The translations under genes and the position numbers were made by a program. The notes beneath the pieces were generated by a model. The model was not told the DNA's origin and searched no databases. It saw only the letters and a program-made list of their open reading frames with translations. 28,938 bases of DNA, taken from the NCBI GenBank assembly GCA_002420105.1, contig DIHJ01000032.1:1-28938 (forward strand). Reading direction: 5' to 3'. The stretch comes from Nitrospira sp. UBA5699. GTDB lineage: Bacteria > Nitrospirota > Nitrospiria > Nitrospirales > Nitrospiraceae. Within the stretch, counting starts at the first letter, position 1. Each line of letters opens with the position of its first letter. This document shows, piece by piece, positions 7,503 through 16,000 of this stretch.

Positions 7503-8144
7503 ATGAAAACCTTAATTTCCGCCGAGATCGAAACCTACGCCGAAGCCCATTCGGCGCCCGAATCGGAGGTCTGCAAGGCGTTGCGCGAAGAGACCGGCCG
7601 GTGCATGGACTGTCCTCAAATGATGGTCGGACCCCTCGAAGGGGCCTTTTTGAAGATGATGGCGCAACTTGTCCGGGCCAAGCGGGTGCTGGAGATCGGC
7701 ATGTTCACCGGATACAGCGCCCTCTGCTTTGCGGAGGCGCTTCCCGACGACGGCACGGTGACGACCTGTGACATCGACGAGGCCGCGGCGGCGCTGGCCC
7801 GCCGGTACTTCGCCCGCTCGCCGCACGGGCGGAAAATCACCGTTCGCATGGGACCGGCTCTCGATACGATGCGGGAGCTCCGCGGGCCGTTCGATCTCGT
7901 CTTCATCGATGCCGACAAGATCAATTACGTGAACTACTACCGGCGGGCGAAGGCGCTCGTGTCGTCCGACGGGGTCATCCTCATCGACAACGTGCTGTGG
8001 GACGGGGATGTGCTCAAACAGCCGCCGCCGGACGAAAAAACCGCGGCGATTCAGGAGTTGAACCGCCTGGTCGCCGCCGACCGGGAGGTTTCGGCGGTGC
8101 TGGTGACCCTACGGGACGGTGTGCTGGTGGTCAGACGGAGGTGA
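7503..8144 (+). CDS. SAM-dependent O-methyltransferase (caffeoyl-CoA OMT-like)
   Basis: A 213-residue class I methyltransferase of the cation-dependent O-methyltransferase family (Methyltransf_3). Motif I is VLEIGMFTGYSAL; acidic residues after TCDID bind the adenosyl ribose; FDLVFIDADK and IDNVLWDG carry the Asp/Asn residues that bind the divalent cation. In this family SAM methylates catechol-type hydroxyls, but the bacterial substrate cannot be read from the sequence. Start chosen at the ATG with AAGGA eight bases upstream. It is a stand-alone cytoplasmic enzyme divergent from the peptidase gene and convergent with the small gene at 8171. Length is close to the family norm. Confidence 0.93.
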   Translation: MKTLISAEIETYAEAHSAPESEVCKALREETGRCMDCPQMMVGPLEGAFLKMMAQLVRAKRVLEIGMFTGYSALCFAEALPDDGTVTTCDIDEAAAALARRYFARSPHGRKITVRMGPALDTMRELRGPFDLVFIDADKINYVNYYRRAKALVSSDGVILIDNVLWDGDVLKQPPPDEKTAAIQELNRLVAADREVSAVLVTLRDGVLVVRRR

Positions 8145-8170
8145 TCCGGTCGAGCGCGACGACGCCCACG

Positions 8171-8371
8171 CTACAGGACTTTCACCATGTAGGCCCGCTT
8201 CCGGTTCATTGTGACCCGGACCTGGCCGGTCCGGCTCAGATGATCGATGCCCATGAACACCTGATGCCAGGTGAGGTCCGGGCAGAGCCCCACGACCTCT
8301 TCCATCGGATAGCCCGCCTGCCGCGTCTGCAGCGCGACGCGAACACGGTCGGCAATGGTGGCGATGGTCAT
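8171..8371 (-). CDS. Small winged-helix-like protein, paralogue of the gene at 20892
   Basis: A 66-residue protein with a good Shine-Dalgarno (GGAGG, seven bases from ATG). Predicted helices and a two-strand wing: VVGLCPDLTWHQVFMGIDHLSRTGQVRV then RKRAYMVKV. The layout helix, CP-x-x-x-W, helix (H-L), turn, strands resembles a minimal winged helix-turn-helix. The same spacing of Cys-Pro, Trp, His-Leu and hydrophobic positions recurs in the 83-residue protein at 20892-21143 (CPQYRWVSLFTALHHLEQQRVIDM), so both probably belong to one family of tiny DNA-binding or adaptor proteins. No effector domain is present. Function unknown; it follows the exporter gene on the same strand after a 123-base gap. 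Confidence 0.72.
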   Translation of the reverse strand: MTIATIADRVRVALQTRQAGYPMEEVVGLCPDLTWHQVFMGIDHLSRTGQVRVTMNRKRAYMVKVL

Positions 8372-8454
8372 GCGGCACCTCCACGGGAGCCACGGGACGG
8401 TCCGGCTCCATGGTAGGAGAAGCGCCGGCAGGAGAAAACTGGTAAAGATACCTG

Positions 8455-8468
8455 CCCCGCAGGCGGGG
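8455..8468 (-). terminator. Weak terminator-like hairpin downstream of the SMR gene
   Basis: CCCCG-CAGG-CGGGG forms a five-base GC stem 26 bases past the SMR stop, and ATCTTTACC follows on the minus strand. A second small stem (CCGGC/GCCGG) lies between. The T tract is poor, so this is a low-confidence call. Confidence 0.3.
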
Positions 8469-8494
8469 ATTACCGGACCATCCGGCTTGGCCGG

Positions 8495-8809
8495 TCAGGA
8501 AGAGAGCTTCAACCCCACGATTCCGGCCACGATGGCGCCGACGCTCAGCAGCCGTTGCAGATCGCTTGATTCGTCGAACAGGAATATCCCGAGAATCGCG
8601 GTGCCGGTGGCGCCGATCCCGGTCCATACGGCATACCCCGTTCCGAGCGGAATCGTTCGCAGCGAGAGCGCCAGACACCAGACACTCAACGTCATCGCCG
8701 TGACCGTGCCGATGCTCGGCCAGAGTCGTGTGAATCCGTTGCTGTATTTGAGGCCGATCGCCCAACCGATTTCAAAGAGTCCCGCCAGCACCAGATAGAG
8801 CCATGCCAT
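8495..8809 (-). CDS. sugE: SMR-family small exporter, SugE/Gdx type
   Basis: A 104-residue inner-membrane protein with four transmembrane helices, the standard SMR length. The essential Glu13 sits in AGLFEIGWAIGLKYSNGF, closer to SugE/Gdx guanidinium exporters than to EmrE-type drug pumps, and the SMR signature AVWTGIGATGTAILGIFLF is intact. SugE/Gdx proteins work as dual-topology dimers exporting guanidinium in exchange for protons. Some subtypes work as pairs of genes; only one is present here. It starts 45 bases after the antiporter stop on the same strand, so co-transcription is possible. I saw no guanidine riboswitch in the short leader, whose hairpin has loop GCCG rather than ACGR. Confidence 0.92.
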   Translation of the reverse strand: MAWLYLVLAGLFEIGWAIGLKYSNGFTRLWPSIGTVTAMTLSVWCLALSLRTIPLGTGYAVWTGIGATGTAILGIFLFDESSDLQRLLSVGAIVAGIVGLKLSS

Positions 8810-8834
8810 GAGTCGGTCGGTCCTTTCTTGAGGC

Positions 8835-8856
8835 GACGTGCGCCGGCGCGCACGTC
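8835..8856. repeat. Perfect 9-bp hairpin across the antiporter stop and SMR leader
   Basis: GACGTGCGC (8835-8843) pairs perfectly with GCGCACGTC (8848-8856) around a four-base loop. It covers two bases of the antiporter stop codon and precedes the SMR ribosome-binding site (AAAGGA). No T tract follows, so it may protect mRNA, attenuate or couple expression rather than terminate. Confidence 0.5.
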
Positions 8857-10003
8857 ATTTTTCGAAAATCAGCATGACATAGGCCAGGAAAATGAGCAGG
8901 TGCACCGCCCCCAGCAGGACGTTGGTGCGCGCGCTCGCGAACGTCAGGGTGCTGAGTCCCAACGTCAACAGCAAGATCGTCATGTCCGCGGCGTTGAGTC
9001 CGAGGACGACCGTCTGGCCCGTCAGAAAGCCGATCAGCAGCACGGCGGGGATGGTCAGGCTGATGGTGGCGAGGACCGATCCCAGCAGGATGTTGACGGA
9101 CCGTTGCAGTTGATTGGCCAATGCCGCACGGGCGGCGCCCAGCGATTCGGGCGACAGCACGAGAATCGCCACAAGCAGCCCGCCGAGTGCCGCCGGCGCC
9201 CGCAGTTCGTGCATGCCGTAGTTGATGGGAATGGCCAACTGCTTCGACAGGACGACGAGGGGCAGCAGGTAAACCAGGAGCAGGGCGATGGAAGAACCGA
9301 CCGTTCGGGCGGACGCGGCGCTCCCGCCATGGATCTCCCGCCCGTCCGGCGACATCCGCTCCCGTTCGGGGATGACGAAGTAGTCGCGGTGGCGGACGTT
9401 CTGAATCGCCAGAAACACCCCGTACAATCCGATCGACATCACAATGAGGAAGATGGCTTGAAGCGGGGACAGGGTCGGGCCGGGAGAGGAAACGGTGAAG
9501 TTCGGCAAGACCATTCCGAACACGGCCAGGGGCACGATTACGGCGAAAAACGCGTTCGCGCCTTGAAGGTTATAGGTCTGCTCATGATACCGGAGGCCTC
9601 CGAGCAGCAGGGTCAGGCCCACCATTCCGTTCAGGACGATCATGACGACGGCAAACATGGCGTCCCGGGCCAGGGTCGAACTGCCTTTTCCGCCGTGCAT
9701 GACCGCGGCGATCATCATGACTTCGATTCCGGTGACGGACAACGTCAGGGCGAGCGTGCCGAGCGGTTCGCCGAGCTGTTCCGCGATCGCTTCCGCGTGC
9801 CGGACGACGGCGAAGGCGGACAGGAGAATCACCGTGAACAGCCACAGCAGCATGAAGGCGAACCAGCCCGGATGCGACAGGTCGGCGAGCCATCGGGCGC
9901 CGAACGGGAGAAACAGGAGCGCGGTGGCGACGCTGACGGCCAGGGGCCATTCGCGGGCGAGCCGGCTGACGATAGGTTTGGGCTGATCGGCGGTCGAATT
10001 CAT
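8855..10003 (-). CDS. CaCA-family cation/proton antiporter (ChaA-like)
   Basis: A 382-residue membrane protein with about 10-11 hydrophobic segments in two inverted repeats. The paired alpha-repeat motifs are visible: GEPLGTLALTLSVTGIEVMM near residues 80-100 and PESLGAARAALANQLQRSV near 280, each with the acidic residue used for cation binding in Ca2+/H+ and Na+/H+ exchangers. ChaA-type proteins expel Ca2+, Na+ or K+ in exchange for protons. ATG at 10003 is preferred; GTG two codons earlier (10009) is an alternative and GGGAAA lies just upstream of both. It follows the RND pump gene on the same strand after about 80 bases and could be part of that metal/cation efflux transcript. Confidence 0.88.
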   Translation of the reverse strand: MNSTADQPKPIVSRLAREWPLAVSVATALLFLPFGARWLADLSHPGWFAFMLLWLFTVILLSAFAVVRHAEAIAEQLGEPLGTLALTLSVTGIEVMMIAAVMHGGKGSSTLARDAMFAVVMIVLNGMVGLTLLLGGLRYHEQTYNLQGANAFFAVIVPLAVFGMVLPNFTVSSPGPTLSPLQAIFLIVMSIGLYGVFLAIQNVRHRDYFVIPERERMSPDGREIHGGSAASARTVGSSIALLLVYLLPLVVLSKQLAIPINYGMHELRAPAALGGLLVAILVLSPESLGAARAALANQLQRSVNILLGSVLATISLTIPAVLLIGFLTGQTVVLGLNAADMTILLLTLGLSTLTFASARTNVLLGAVHLLIFLAYVMLIFEK

Positions 10004-10085
10004 GGTCACGATTTCCCGGAAAGATCCTGGTGAAACGGGGGCTCACCGAGGAGCGGGCATCCCGTTGTCGGGCGGATCAACGCCG

Positions 10086-13000
10086 CTATCCGTGCAACGG
10101 CCGGGGAGGGGCGGGATGCGGGACATGGCCGTCCCTGTGGTCCGTGTGCCGGTCATGGTGCGGCCGTTGTCCGGATGCCGCCGGCGGCTGTTCCGCTTCG
10201 GAGGAGACGTGGCCGCGCCCTTCGACCCACCGGTAGAGGACGGGAAGCACCACCAGCGTCAGCAGCGTGGAACTGACCAACCCGCCGATCACGACAATGG
10301 CGAGGGGGCGCTGCACTTCGGAGCCGATGCCCCGGGCAAAGGCCAGTGGGACCAATCCGAGCAACGCGACGAGCGCCGTCATGAGCACCGGCCGCAGGCG
10401 CAGCAGGCTGCCGACGAAGACCGCCTTGTCCAGGCCGTGACCGTCTTCGCGGAGCTTGTTCATGCAGGACACCAGCACGATGCCGTTCAACACCGCCACG
10501 CCGAAGAGATTGATGAATCCGACGGACGCCGGCACGCTGAGGTATTCCCCCGTGAGCCACAGTGCGACGACGCCTCCGATCAACGCGAACGGAAGATTCA
10601 GAATGATGAGCGTCGCCTGGCGCAGCGAATTGAACGTGGAGTACAGCAACAGGAAAATCAGGCCGATCGTGATGGGGACGATGACGCGGAGCTTGGCCAT
10701 CGCCCGCTCCATGTTTTCGAAGGAGCCCCCCCAGGCGACCGTGTATCCGGCGGGAAGCGAGACCTGCGTCATGATCTTCTGCTGCGCTTCGGCGACGAGG
10801 CTTCCGATATCTCGTCCCAGCGTGTTGAAACCGATCGAGACGTACCGCTGAAGCCGTTCCCGGCTGATCCGGCCCGGCCCCTCTTCCAGGCGCACGGTCC
10901 CCAGATCGGCCAGGGGGATCAAGGCGCCCGAGCCGTCGGAGAGCAGAATATTGCCGATCGTTTCGGCGCTGTCCCGGTACTGCTCCGGGAACCGCACGAA
11001 CAGGTCGAACCGCTGCTGCCCTTCATAGACGCGCGTCGCGGCGCTTCCTCCGATCGCGGTGCTGATGAGCTCCCGCACGTCGGCGACGTTGATGCCGTGC
11101 CGGGCGATCTTGCTCCGGTCGATGTCGATCGTGAGATAGGGCTGCCCGAAGAGTTGCTCCACCTTGATGTCCCGCACCCCGCGTACCGTGCCGAGGACCC
11201 CGGCGATTTCGTCCGCCTTGGCCCGCAGGGTCTCCAGGTCGTCTCCGAACAGTTTGACGGTCGCCTCCGTCCGGACGCCGGAAATCAATTCGTCCACCCG
11301 CTGCTGGATGGGCTGGCTGATCAGGAACGTGGCGCCGGGGATCCGGGTCAGCCGCTCGCGGAACTTCTGCATCAGCTCCGGCATCGTCCGGGCGGTGGTC
11401 CACTGATCGAGCGGGCGGAGCCGGACGACGGGGTCGCTTTCGTTGGGCTCCTGGGGGTCGTTGCCCAATTCGGTCCGCCCGATCTTCGAGACCACCATTT
11501 CGACCTCGGGAAACTCCATCAGCGCCTGCTGCATCTGCTTTTCGATTTCGATGGAGGCCGGCAGCGACACGCTCGGCAGCCGGATGGTCTGCGGCGCGAC
11601 CGATCCCTCGTTCAGGATCGGAATGAATTCGCTTCCCAGAAACGGGAACAGCGCCAGACTGCCGAGCAGGGACCCGACCGCGACCGCCAGCACGACGGTC
11701 CGGTGGTGGAGGGCCCATCGCAGCACCGGGGTATAGACGCGCTTGGCCCCGCGGACGATCCAGGGGTCCTCCTCGCTTCCCCGGTTGAGCATCAGCGAAC
11801 AGAGGACCGGCGACAGCGTGAGCGAGAGGACGAGGGAGACCAGCAGGGCGATCATGATCGTGTAGGCGAGCGGCTTGAACATCTTGCCTTCCATCCCCTG
11901 CAGGGACAGCACGGGCAGAAACACCAGGATGATGATGAGAATGCCGAACACGACGGGCTGCCCCACTTCTTTCACCGCGGTCGTGATCAGTTCGAGTCGC
12001 GGTACGCCGGTGGACGCATGTTCCGAGAGGTGGCGGTACACGTTCTCGACCACGACCACGGAGCCGTCCACGATCATGCCGATCGCGATGGCCAGTCCGC
12101 CCAGCGACATGAGGTTGGCCGTCAGGCCGACCTCGCCCATGACGATGAACGTGGCCAGGGGAGCCAGCAGGAGCGTGCCGACGACGATCAGCGCGCTGCG
12201 GATGTTGCCCAGAAAGAGGAAGAGCACCACGCCGACCAGCACCACTCCCTCGGCCAGCGATTTGTAGACGGTGTTCAGGGCGGCGGTGATCAGTTCGATC
12301 CGGTCGTAAAAGGGCACGATGCGCAGACCGTCCGGCAGCAGATGCTGGGCGTGAATGTCGTCGATCCGGGCCTTGATGCCTTCGACCACGTCGCGCGCGT
12401 TGCCGCCGCGCAGCATCAGGACGATGCCGCTCACGACCTCGCGTTCGCCGTTGAGCACGGTGGCGCCGTGCCGGACCGCGTGATCGATCAGGACTTCCGC
12501 CACGTCGCTGACGAAGACCGGCGTGCCGCCGACTTCCTTGACGACGATGCGCTCGATGTCTTCGAGCGTGCGGATCAGGCCGACGCCCCGGACGATGTAT
12601 TTCTCGGCGTGCTTTTCCAGAATGTTGCCGCCGGCATTGGCGTTGTTGCTGGCGACGGCGTCGAACACCTCGCGAAGGGTGAGGTTGTACTTCCGCAGCA
12701 TGGCCGGTTCGACCAGCACCTGGTACTGCTTCACGTAGCCGCCCATTGAGTTGACGTCGATGACCTCCGGCGTGCTCTTGAGCAACGGCCGGATGATCCA
12801 GTCCTGAATCGTGCGCTGCTGGATCAGGCTCTGGCGGTCCGCCGCCGTATCCTGCACGGGGCCCTGCGGACCCGCCAGGTAGTACTGAAAGACCTCGCCC
12901 AGTCCGGTGCTGTTCGGGACCAGCATCGGTTCGGCCCCCGGCGGCAGCAGTTCCTTCACCTCGATCAGCCGCTCGAGCACCAGTTGCCGGGCGAGATTGA

Positions 13001-13307
13001 TGTCCATGCTGTCGTCGAAGACGATCGTGACGAGCGAGAGCCCCACCTTGGTGAGCGAGCGCATTTCCGTGAGGGCGGGCACGCCCGTGAGCTGCAGTTC
13101 GATCGGATAGGTGACCAGCCGTTCGACTTCAGCGGGAGAAAGGCCGGGCGCCTTGGTGACGACCTGCACGAGCACGCTGGTGACGTCCGGAAAGGCGTCG
13201 ATCGGAATCGTCCGGAAGGCATAGAGGCCGCCCGCGCCGATCATGATCGAGAAGACCACGACGAGCATGCGCTGACGAAGCGAGAAGTCGAGGAGACGGG
13301 AGACCAT
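10086..13307 (-). CDS. Heavy-metal efflux RND pump (CzcA/CusA type) with His-rich tail
   Basis: A 1073-residue inner-membrane RND transporter of the heavy-metal efflux class, with 12 predicted helices and two large periplasmic loops; it would drive metal ions out through the adaptor and outer-membrane channel using the proton gradient. The helix-4 motif reads AIG-x3-DGS-x3-VEN (Ala408 to Asn422) with Asp414 and Glu421 retained. CzcA divalent pumps have DFG-x3-DGA, and CusA-type pumps AIG-x3-DAA, so this is intermediate and the metal is uncertain. The last ~45 residues form a hydrophilic tail with eight His, which may bind metal. Its start codon overlaps the adaptor stop by one base (TGATG), so the two are translationally coupled. 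Confidence 0.95.
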   Translation of the reverse strand: MVSRLLDFSLRQRMLVVVFSIMIGAGGLYAFRTIPIDAFPDVTSVLVQVVTKAPGLSPAEVERLVTYPIELQLTGVPALTEMRSLTKVGLSLVTIVFDDSMDINLARQLVLERLIEVKELLPPGAEPMLVPNSTGLGEVFQYYLAGPQGPVQDTAADRQSLIQQRTIQDWIIRPLLKSTPEVIDVNSMGGYVKQYQVLVEPAMLRKYNLTLREVFDAVASNNANAGGNILEKHAEKYIVRGVGLIRTLEDIERIVVKEVGGTPVFVSDVAEVLIDHAVRHGATVLNGEREVVSGIVLMLRGGNARDVVEGIKARIDDIHAQHLLPDGLRIVPFYDRIELITAALNTVYKSLAEGVVLVGVVLFLFLGNIRSALIVVGTLLLAPLATFIVMGEVGLTANLMSLGGLAIAIGMIVDGSVVVVENVYRHLSEHASTGVPRLELITTAVKEVGQPVVFGILIIILVFLPVLSLQGMEGKMFKPLAYTIMIALLVSLVLSLTLSPVLCSLMLNRGSEEDPWIVRGAKRVYTPVLRWALHHRTVVLAVAVGSLLGSLALFPFLGSEFIPILNEGSVAPQTIRLPSVSLPASIEIEKQMQQALMEFPEVEMVVSKIGRTELGNDPQEPNESDPVVRLRPLDQWTTARTMPELMQKFRERLTRIPGATFLISQPIQQRVDELISGVRTEATVKLFGDDLETLRAKADEIAGVLGTVRGVRDIKVEQLFGQPYLTIDIDRSKIARHGINVADVRELISTAIGGSAATRVYEGQQRFDLFVRFPEQYRDSAETIGNILLSDGSGALIPLADLGTVRLEEGPGRISRERLQRYVSIGFNTLGRDIGSLVAEAQQKIMTQVSLPAGYTVAWGGSFENMERAMAKLRVIVPITIGLIFLLLYSTFNSLRQATLIILNLPFALIGGVVALWLTGEYLSVPASVGFINLFGVAVLNGIVLVSCMNKLREDGHGLDKAVFVGSLLRLRPVLMTALVALLGLVPLAFARGIGSEVQRPLAIVVIGGLVSSTLLTLVVLPVLYRWVEGRGHVSSEAEQPPAASGQRPHHDRHTDHRDGHVPHPAPPRPLHG

Positions 13308-14509
13308 CAGACCTGTTTCTTCAGCAGTTCCGACTTCAAAATGAAGGCGCCCTGGGTCACGATCGGGTCGCCTTCGTTCAGTCCGCCGAGAATCGTGGTG
13401 AGCGTGCCGTTGGATTCGCCGATCTGCACCTCGCGGACCTCGTACTCGTCCGTGCTCCGCTGCACGAAGACGAAGGTCCGGTCCTGGTTCCGCTGGAGCG
13501 CCGTGTCCGGCACGGCCAGCCGGTCGGGCTGTCGCTCCGAGTAGAGACGGATGGTCGCGAACATCTCCGGCTTGAGCCGTCCCTCGGGGTTGGGCAGTTC
13601 GAGCCGGAGTTGCATCGTGCGCGTGGCGGGATCCAACACGTCGCCCACATAGGTGATCGTGCCCTTGAAGATCTCGCGCGGATAGGCGTTGATGCGGACC
13701 TCCGCCTGGGTGCCTCCGGAGGCATGGACGGAATGGACGAACGGGATGTCCTTTTCGGGGATGTTGGCCCGCACCCAGACGTCCGACAGATCGGCCACGA
13801 CGAACAACTTTTCGGTGGTCTCGACGACTTCCCCCCGCGTCAGGTTGCGGCCGATGATGCGTCCCGCGAAGGGCGCCACGATCGGCACATGGGAGCGGAT
13901 CTCGCGGCTGCGGTCGAGCCGGCGCATTTCCTCGTCGTTCATGCCGAGCAGTTTCAGGTGATTCCGCGCTTCATGGGCCTCCGCCTGCATGCTGAGCAGT
14001 TCCGCCTGCCGGCGTTGGGCCTCCGCTTCGCCGATCACCTTTTCCTGCAGGAGGAATTTCGCCCGTGCGTAGGCCTGTTCGGCGACGTGGAGTTTCGCCT
14101 GCGATTTCAAATAGGCGGATTGCGCCATGCCCAGGTCGCTGCTGTAGAGGATCGCCAGCAGTGCGTTCGCTTCGACCTGCTGGCCCAGATCCGCGTAGAC
14201 ATCGACGACCCGGCCCCGGACCAGGGTGGTGATGTCCGCCATGGCCCGTTGGTTCGGCTGCACGATCGCGGGAAACTCGCGGGACGTCCGGAAATCGCTG
14301 CGGGTGATCGGTTGGACGACGAGTCCGACGCGGGCGGATTCCGCGGCGGGAAGGACGACGACCTCCGCCGACGGCGCGACGGCCGGAGGTTTGACGGCGA
14401 CCGCATTGCCGGGGGCGTTGTCGCATCCCGCCGCCGCCATCAGGCCCGTAAGCATCCAGGGCGCCAGCAGGGACGGGACGCGGGCGCGGGAGAAGGTCAA
14501 GCGGTTCAT
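13307..14509 (-). CDS. RND efflux membrane-fusion (adaptor) protein, CzcB/CusB type
   Basis: A 400-residue periplasmic adaptor linking the RND pump to the outer-membrane channel. The N-terminus has a hydrophobic segment ending in AAAGC, a somewhat atypical lipobox, so it is probably a lipoprotein or signal-peptide protein. Then come a lipoyl/barrel-sandwich half (RGRVVDVYADLGQQVEANALL), an alpha-helical hairpin at about 120-200, the second lipoyl half (IVAPFAGRIIGRNLTRGEVV) and beta-barrel/membrane-proximal domains (LRLELPNPEGRLKPEMFATI). Order and length match CzcB/CusB. Its start overlaps the TolC-like gene stop by four bases (ATGA) and its stop overlaps the pump start, so stoichiometry is coupled. 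No N-terminal Met- or His-rich metal-binding stretch is seen. Confidence 0.94.
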   Translation of the reverse strand: MNRLTFSRARVPSLLAPWMLTGLMAAAGCDNAPGNAVAVKPPAVAPSAEVVVLPAAESARVGLVVQPITRSDFRTSREFPAIVQPNQRAMADITTLVRGRVVDVYADLGQQVEANALLAILYSSDLGMAQSAYLKSQAKLHVAEQAYARAKFLLQEKVIGEAEAQRRQAELLSMQAEAHEARNHLKLLGMNDEEMRRLDRSREIRSHVPIVAPFAGRIIGRNLTRGEVVETTEKLFVVADLSDVWVRANIPEKDIPFVHSVHASGGTQAEVRINAYPREIFKGTITYVGDVLDPATRTMQLRLELPNPEGRLKPEMFATIRLYSERQPDRLAVPDTALQRNQDRTFVFVQRSTDEYEVREVQIGESNGTLTTILGGLNEGDPIVTQGAFILKSELLKKQV

Positions 14510-15792
14510 AGCGGGCCTCCGACGGCCCGTTCGAGCCGGGCCAGCGACACCGACAGTTCATAGCGGGCCTGGGCGTAGTCCATCTGGATCTGACGCTGCA
14601 CGCGTTGGGCATCGAAGACGTCCAGCAGGCTCGAGGCGCCCTGCTGGAAACTGAACTGGGCGAGGCGCAGGGCCTCCTGGGCCTGCTTCAAGAGCCCCTT
14701 GTCGAACACTTCGATCAGGTCGGCCGTGGTTCTGGCGTCCTGATAATGCTGATGGACGGCTCTGGCCAGTTCGTTCCGCGCCCGCAGGAGCTCCGCTTCC
14801 TCCCGCCGCTTGGCGCCCAACGACGACGCGATTTCCCCTTGGCGACGGTACCAGAGGGGCATCGGGACGGAGAGGCCTCCCTGAACCGCCTCCCGCCCGA
14901 TCTCGCGCCAGTAGCTGCCGTTGACCGTCACGGTCGGGACGCGCGATTGCCGCTCGTATTCGATCTTCCAATCGGATTGTTCCACCGATTTCAGGAGACG
15001 TTGAATCGTCGGATGCCGGATGGCCATCCGGGCCATCAGCGCTTCCACCTGCACGTCCTTCGGCATCACGGCAAAATCGCCCTGAATGACATAGGAGAAC
15101 CCGAGCGCGCCGCCTGTCAGCGTGTCCACGATCACGCGATTCACGCGGACCGCGTTGTCCGCCCGTGTGAGCTGCTGTCTGGCCTTCAGCACTTCGACTT
15201 CGGCCTTGATCGCTTCGAATTGCGGGCCTTCGCCCGACTTCACCCGCGCCCGGACGATCCGTGCCACCCCCTCGACGATTTCCAGGTTCTGCCTGGCGAG
15301 GGCGGCGTCCTGCTGAGCCAGCAGCAAATCATAAAACGCTTCTTTGACCTGTGTGGTCAGATTCAAACGGGTTTCCGTCAGGCCGGCCGTCGCGGTGGCC
15401 AGTCCGCCGTCGGCGACCCGCTGCCGCGCACTCCGCAGCGAGGGCCATTCCAGCGGCTGTCCGAGCGTCATATTGTATTCGGTGAGCGACTCGCGTTGGA
15501 GCGACTCGCGGATATTGGCTCGACCCGTATCCCGCACCTCGCCATAGCCCATGTAGCCGGTGACGGTCGGATTCGGGTAGGCGCCTGCGGCCGTTTGCTG
15601 GCCCCGTTGCTGGTCGATATGTCCTTCGGCGGAGGACACGACGGGGTTCCTGGCCAGGGCCAGGTCGATGATGGCGTCGAGCTTGTAGGCTTGCGGCTCC
15701 GGCTCCGTCGCGGCTCCGGGCGCGACGTGCCAGCCGCCCAGGTGCAGCGTGACGACCAGGAGAACGAAAGAGAGACGACCATGCGGTGCCAT
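14506..15792 (-). CDS. Outer-membrane efflux channel (TolC family, CzcC/CusC type)
   Basis: A 428-residue TolC-family channel forming the outer-membrane exit of the metal pump. The ATG at 15792 has AAAGGA nine bases upstream and gives a signal peptide (LSFVLLVVTLHLGGWHV, cleavage near PGAA-T); longer in-frame readings lack this. Two outer-membrane-efflux repeats are visible: the first with ALARNPVVSSAEGHIDQQRG and long coiled-coil helices, the second with RHPTIQRLLKSVEQSDWKIE and SSLLDVFDAQRVQRQIQMDY. No lipobox Cys is seen, unlike CusC. It is the first gene of the three-gene operon and its stop overlaps the adaptor start (ATGA). No convincing promoter was found in the 208 bases upstream. Confidence 0.93.
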   Translation of the reverse strand: MAPHGRLSFVLLVVTLHLGGWHVAPGAATEPEPQAYKLDAIIDLALARNPVVSSAEGHIDQQRGQQTAAGAYPNPTVTGYMGYGEVRDTGRANIRESLQRESLTEYNMTLGQPLEWPSLRSARQRVADGGLATATAGLTETRLNLTTQVKEAFYDLLLAQQDAALARQNLEIVEGVARIVRARVKSGEGPQFEAIKAEVEVLKARQQLTRADNAVRVNRVIVDTLTGGALGFSYVIQGDFAVMPKDVQVEALMARMAIRHPTIQRLLKSVEQSDWKIEYERQSRVPTVTVNGSYWREIGREAVQGGLSVPMPLWYRRQGEIASSLGAKRREEAELLRARNELARAVHQHYQDARTTADLIEVFDKGLLKQAQEALRLAQFSFQQGASSLLDVFDAQRVQRQIQMDYAQARYELSVSLARLERAVGGPL

Positions 15793-16000
15793 GTCAACGG
15801 TCCTTTCTGACTGCCGTATCTCGGCCTTGCGGCGTGGAAACCTCTGTAGGGCCAGACTTCCCGTCCGGCACGTCCGACCCTCCGGCCGACGCATGCCGCG
15901 TCGAGACGCATCCGGATCGGCGTGAGTAAGCCCGTGAGGCGCTTCGGAACGTCATCTCCGACGACGATGGTGTGAGAGCGCGGCCGGCATGTGAGCGGCC

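Noticed and set aside
8810..8854. Guanidine-II riboswitch before the SugE/Gdx-like gene
   Set aside because: Only one hairpin is present and its loop is GCCG, not the ACGR loops of that riboswitch class.
10002..12749. A 915-codon open frame on the plus strand opposite the RND pump gene
   Set aside because: It is Arg/Asp/Gln/His-rich low-complexity protein antisense to a clearly conserved pump; long antisense frames are normal in GC-rich coding DNA.
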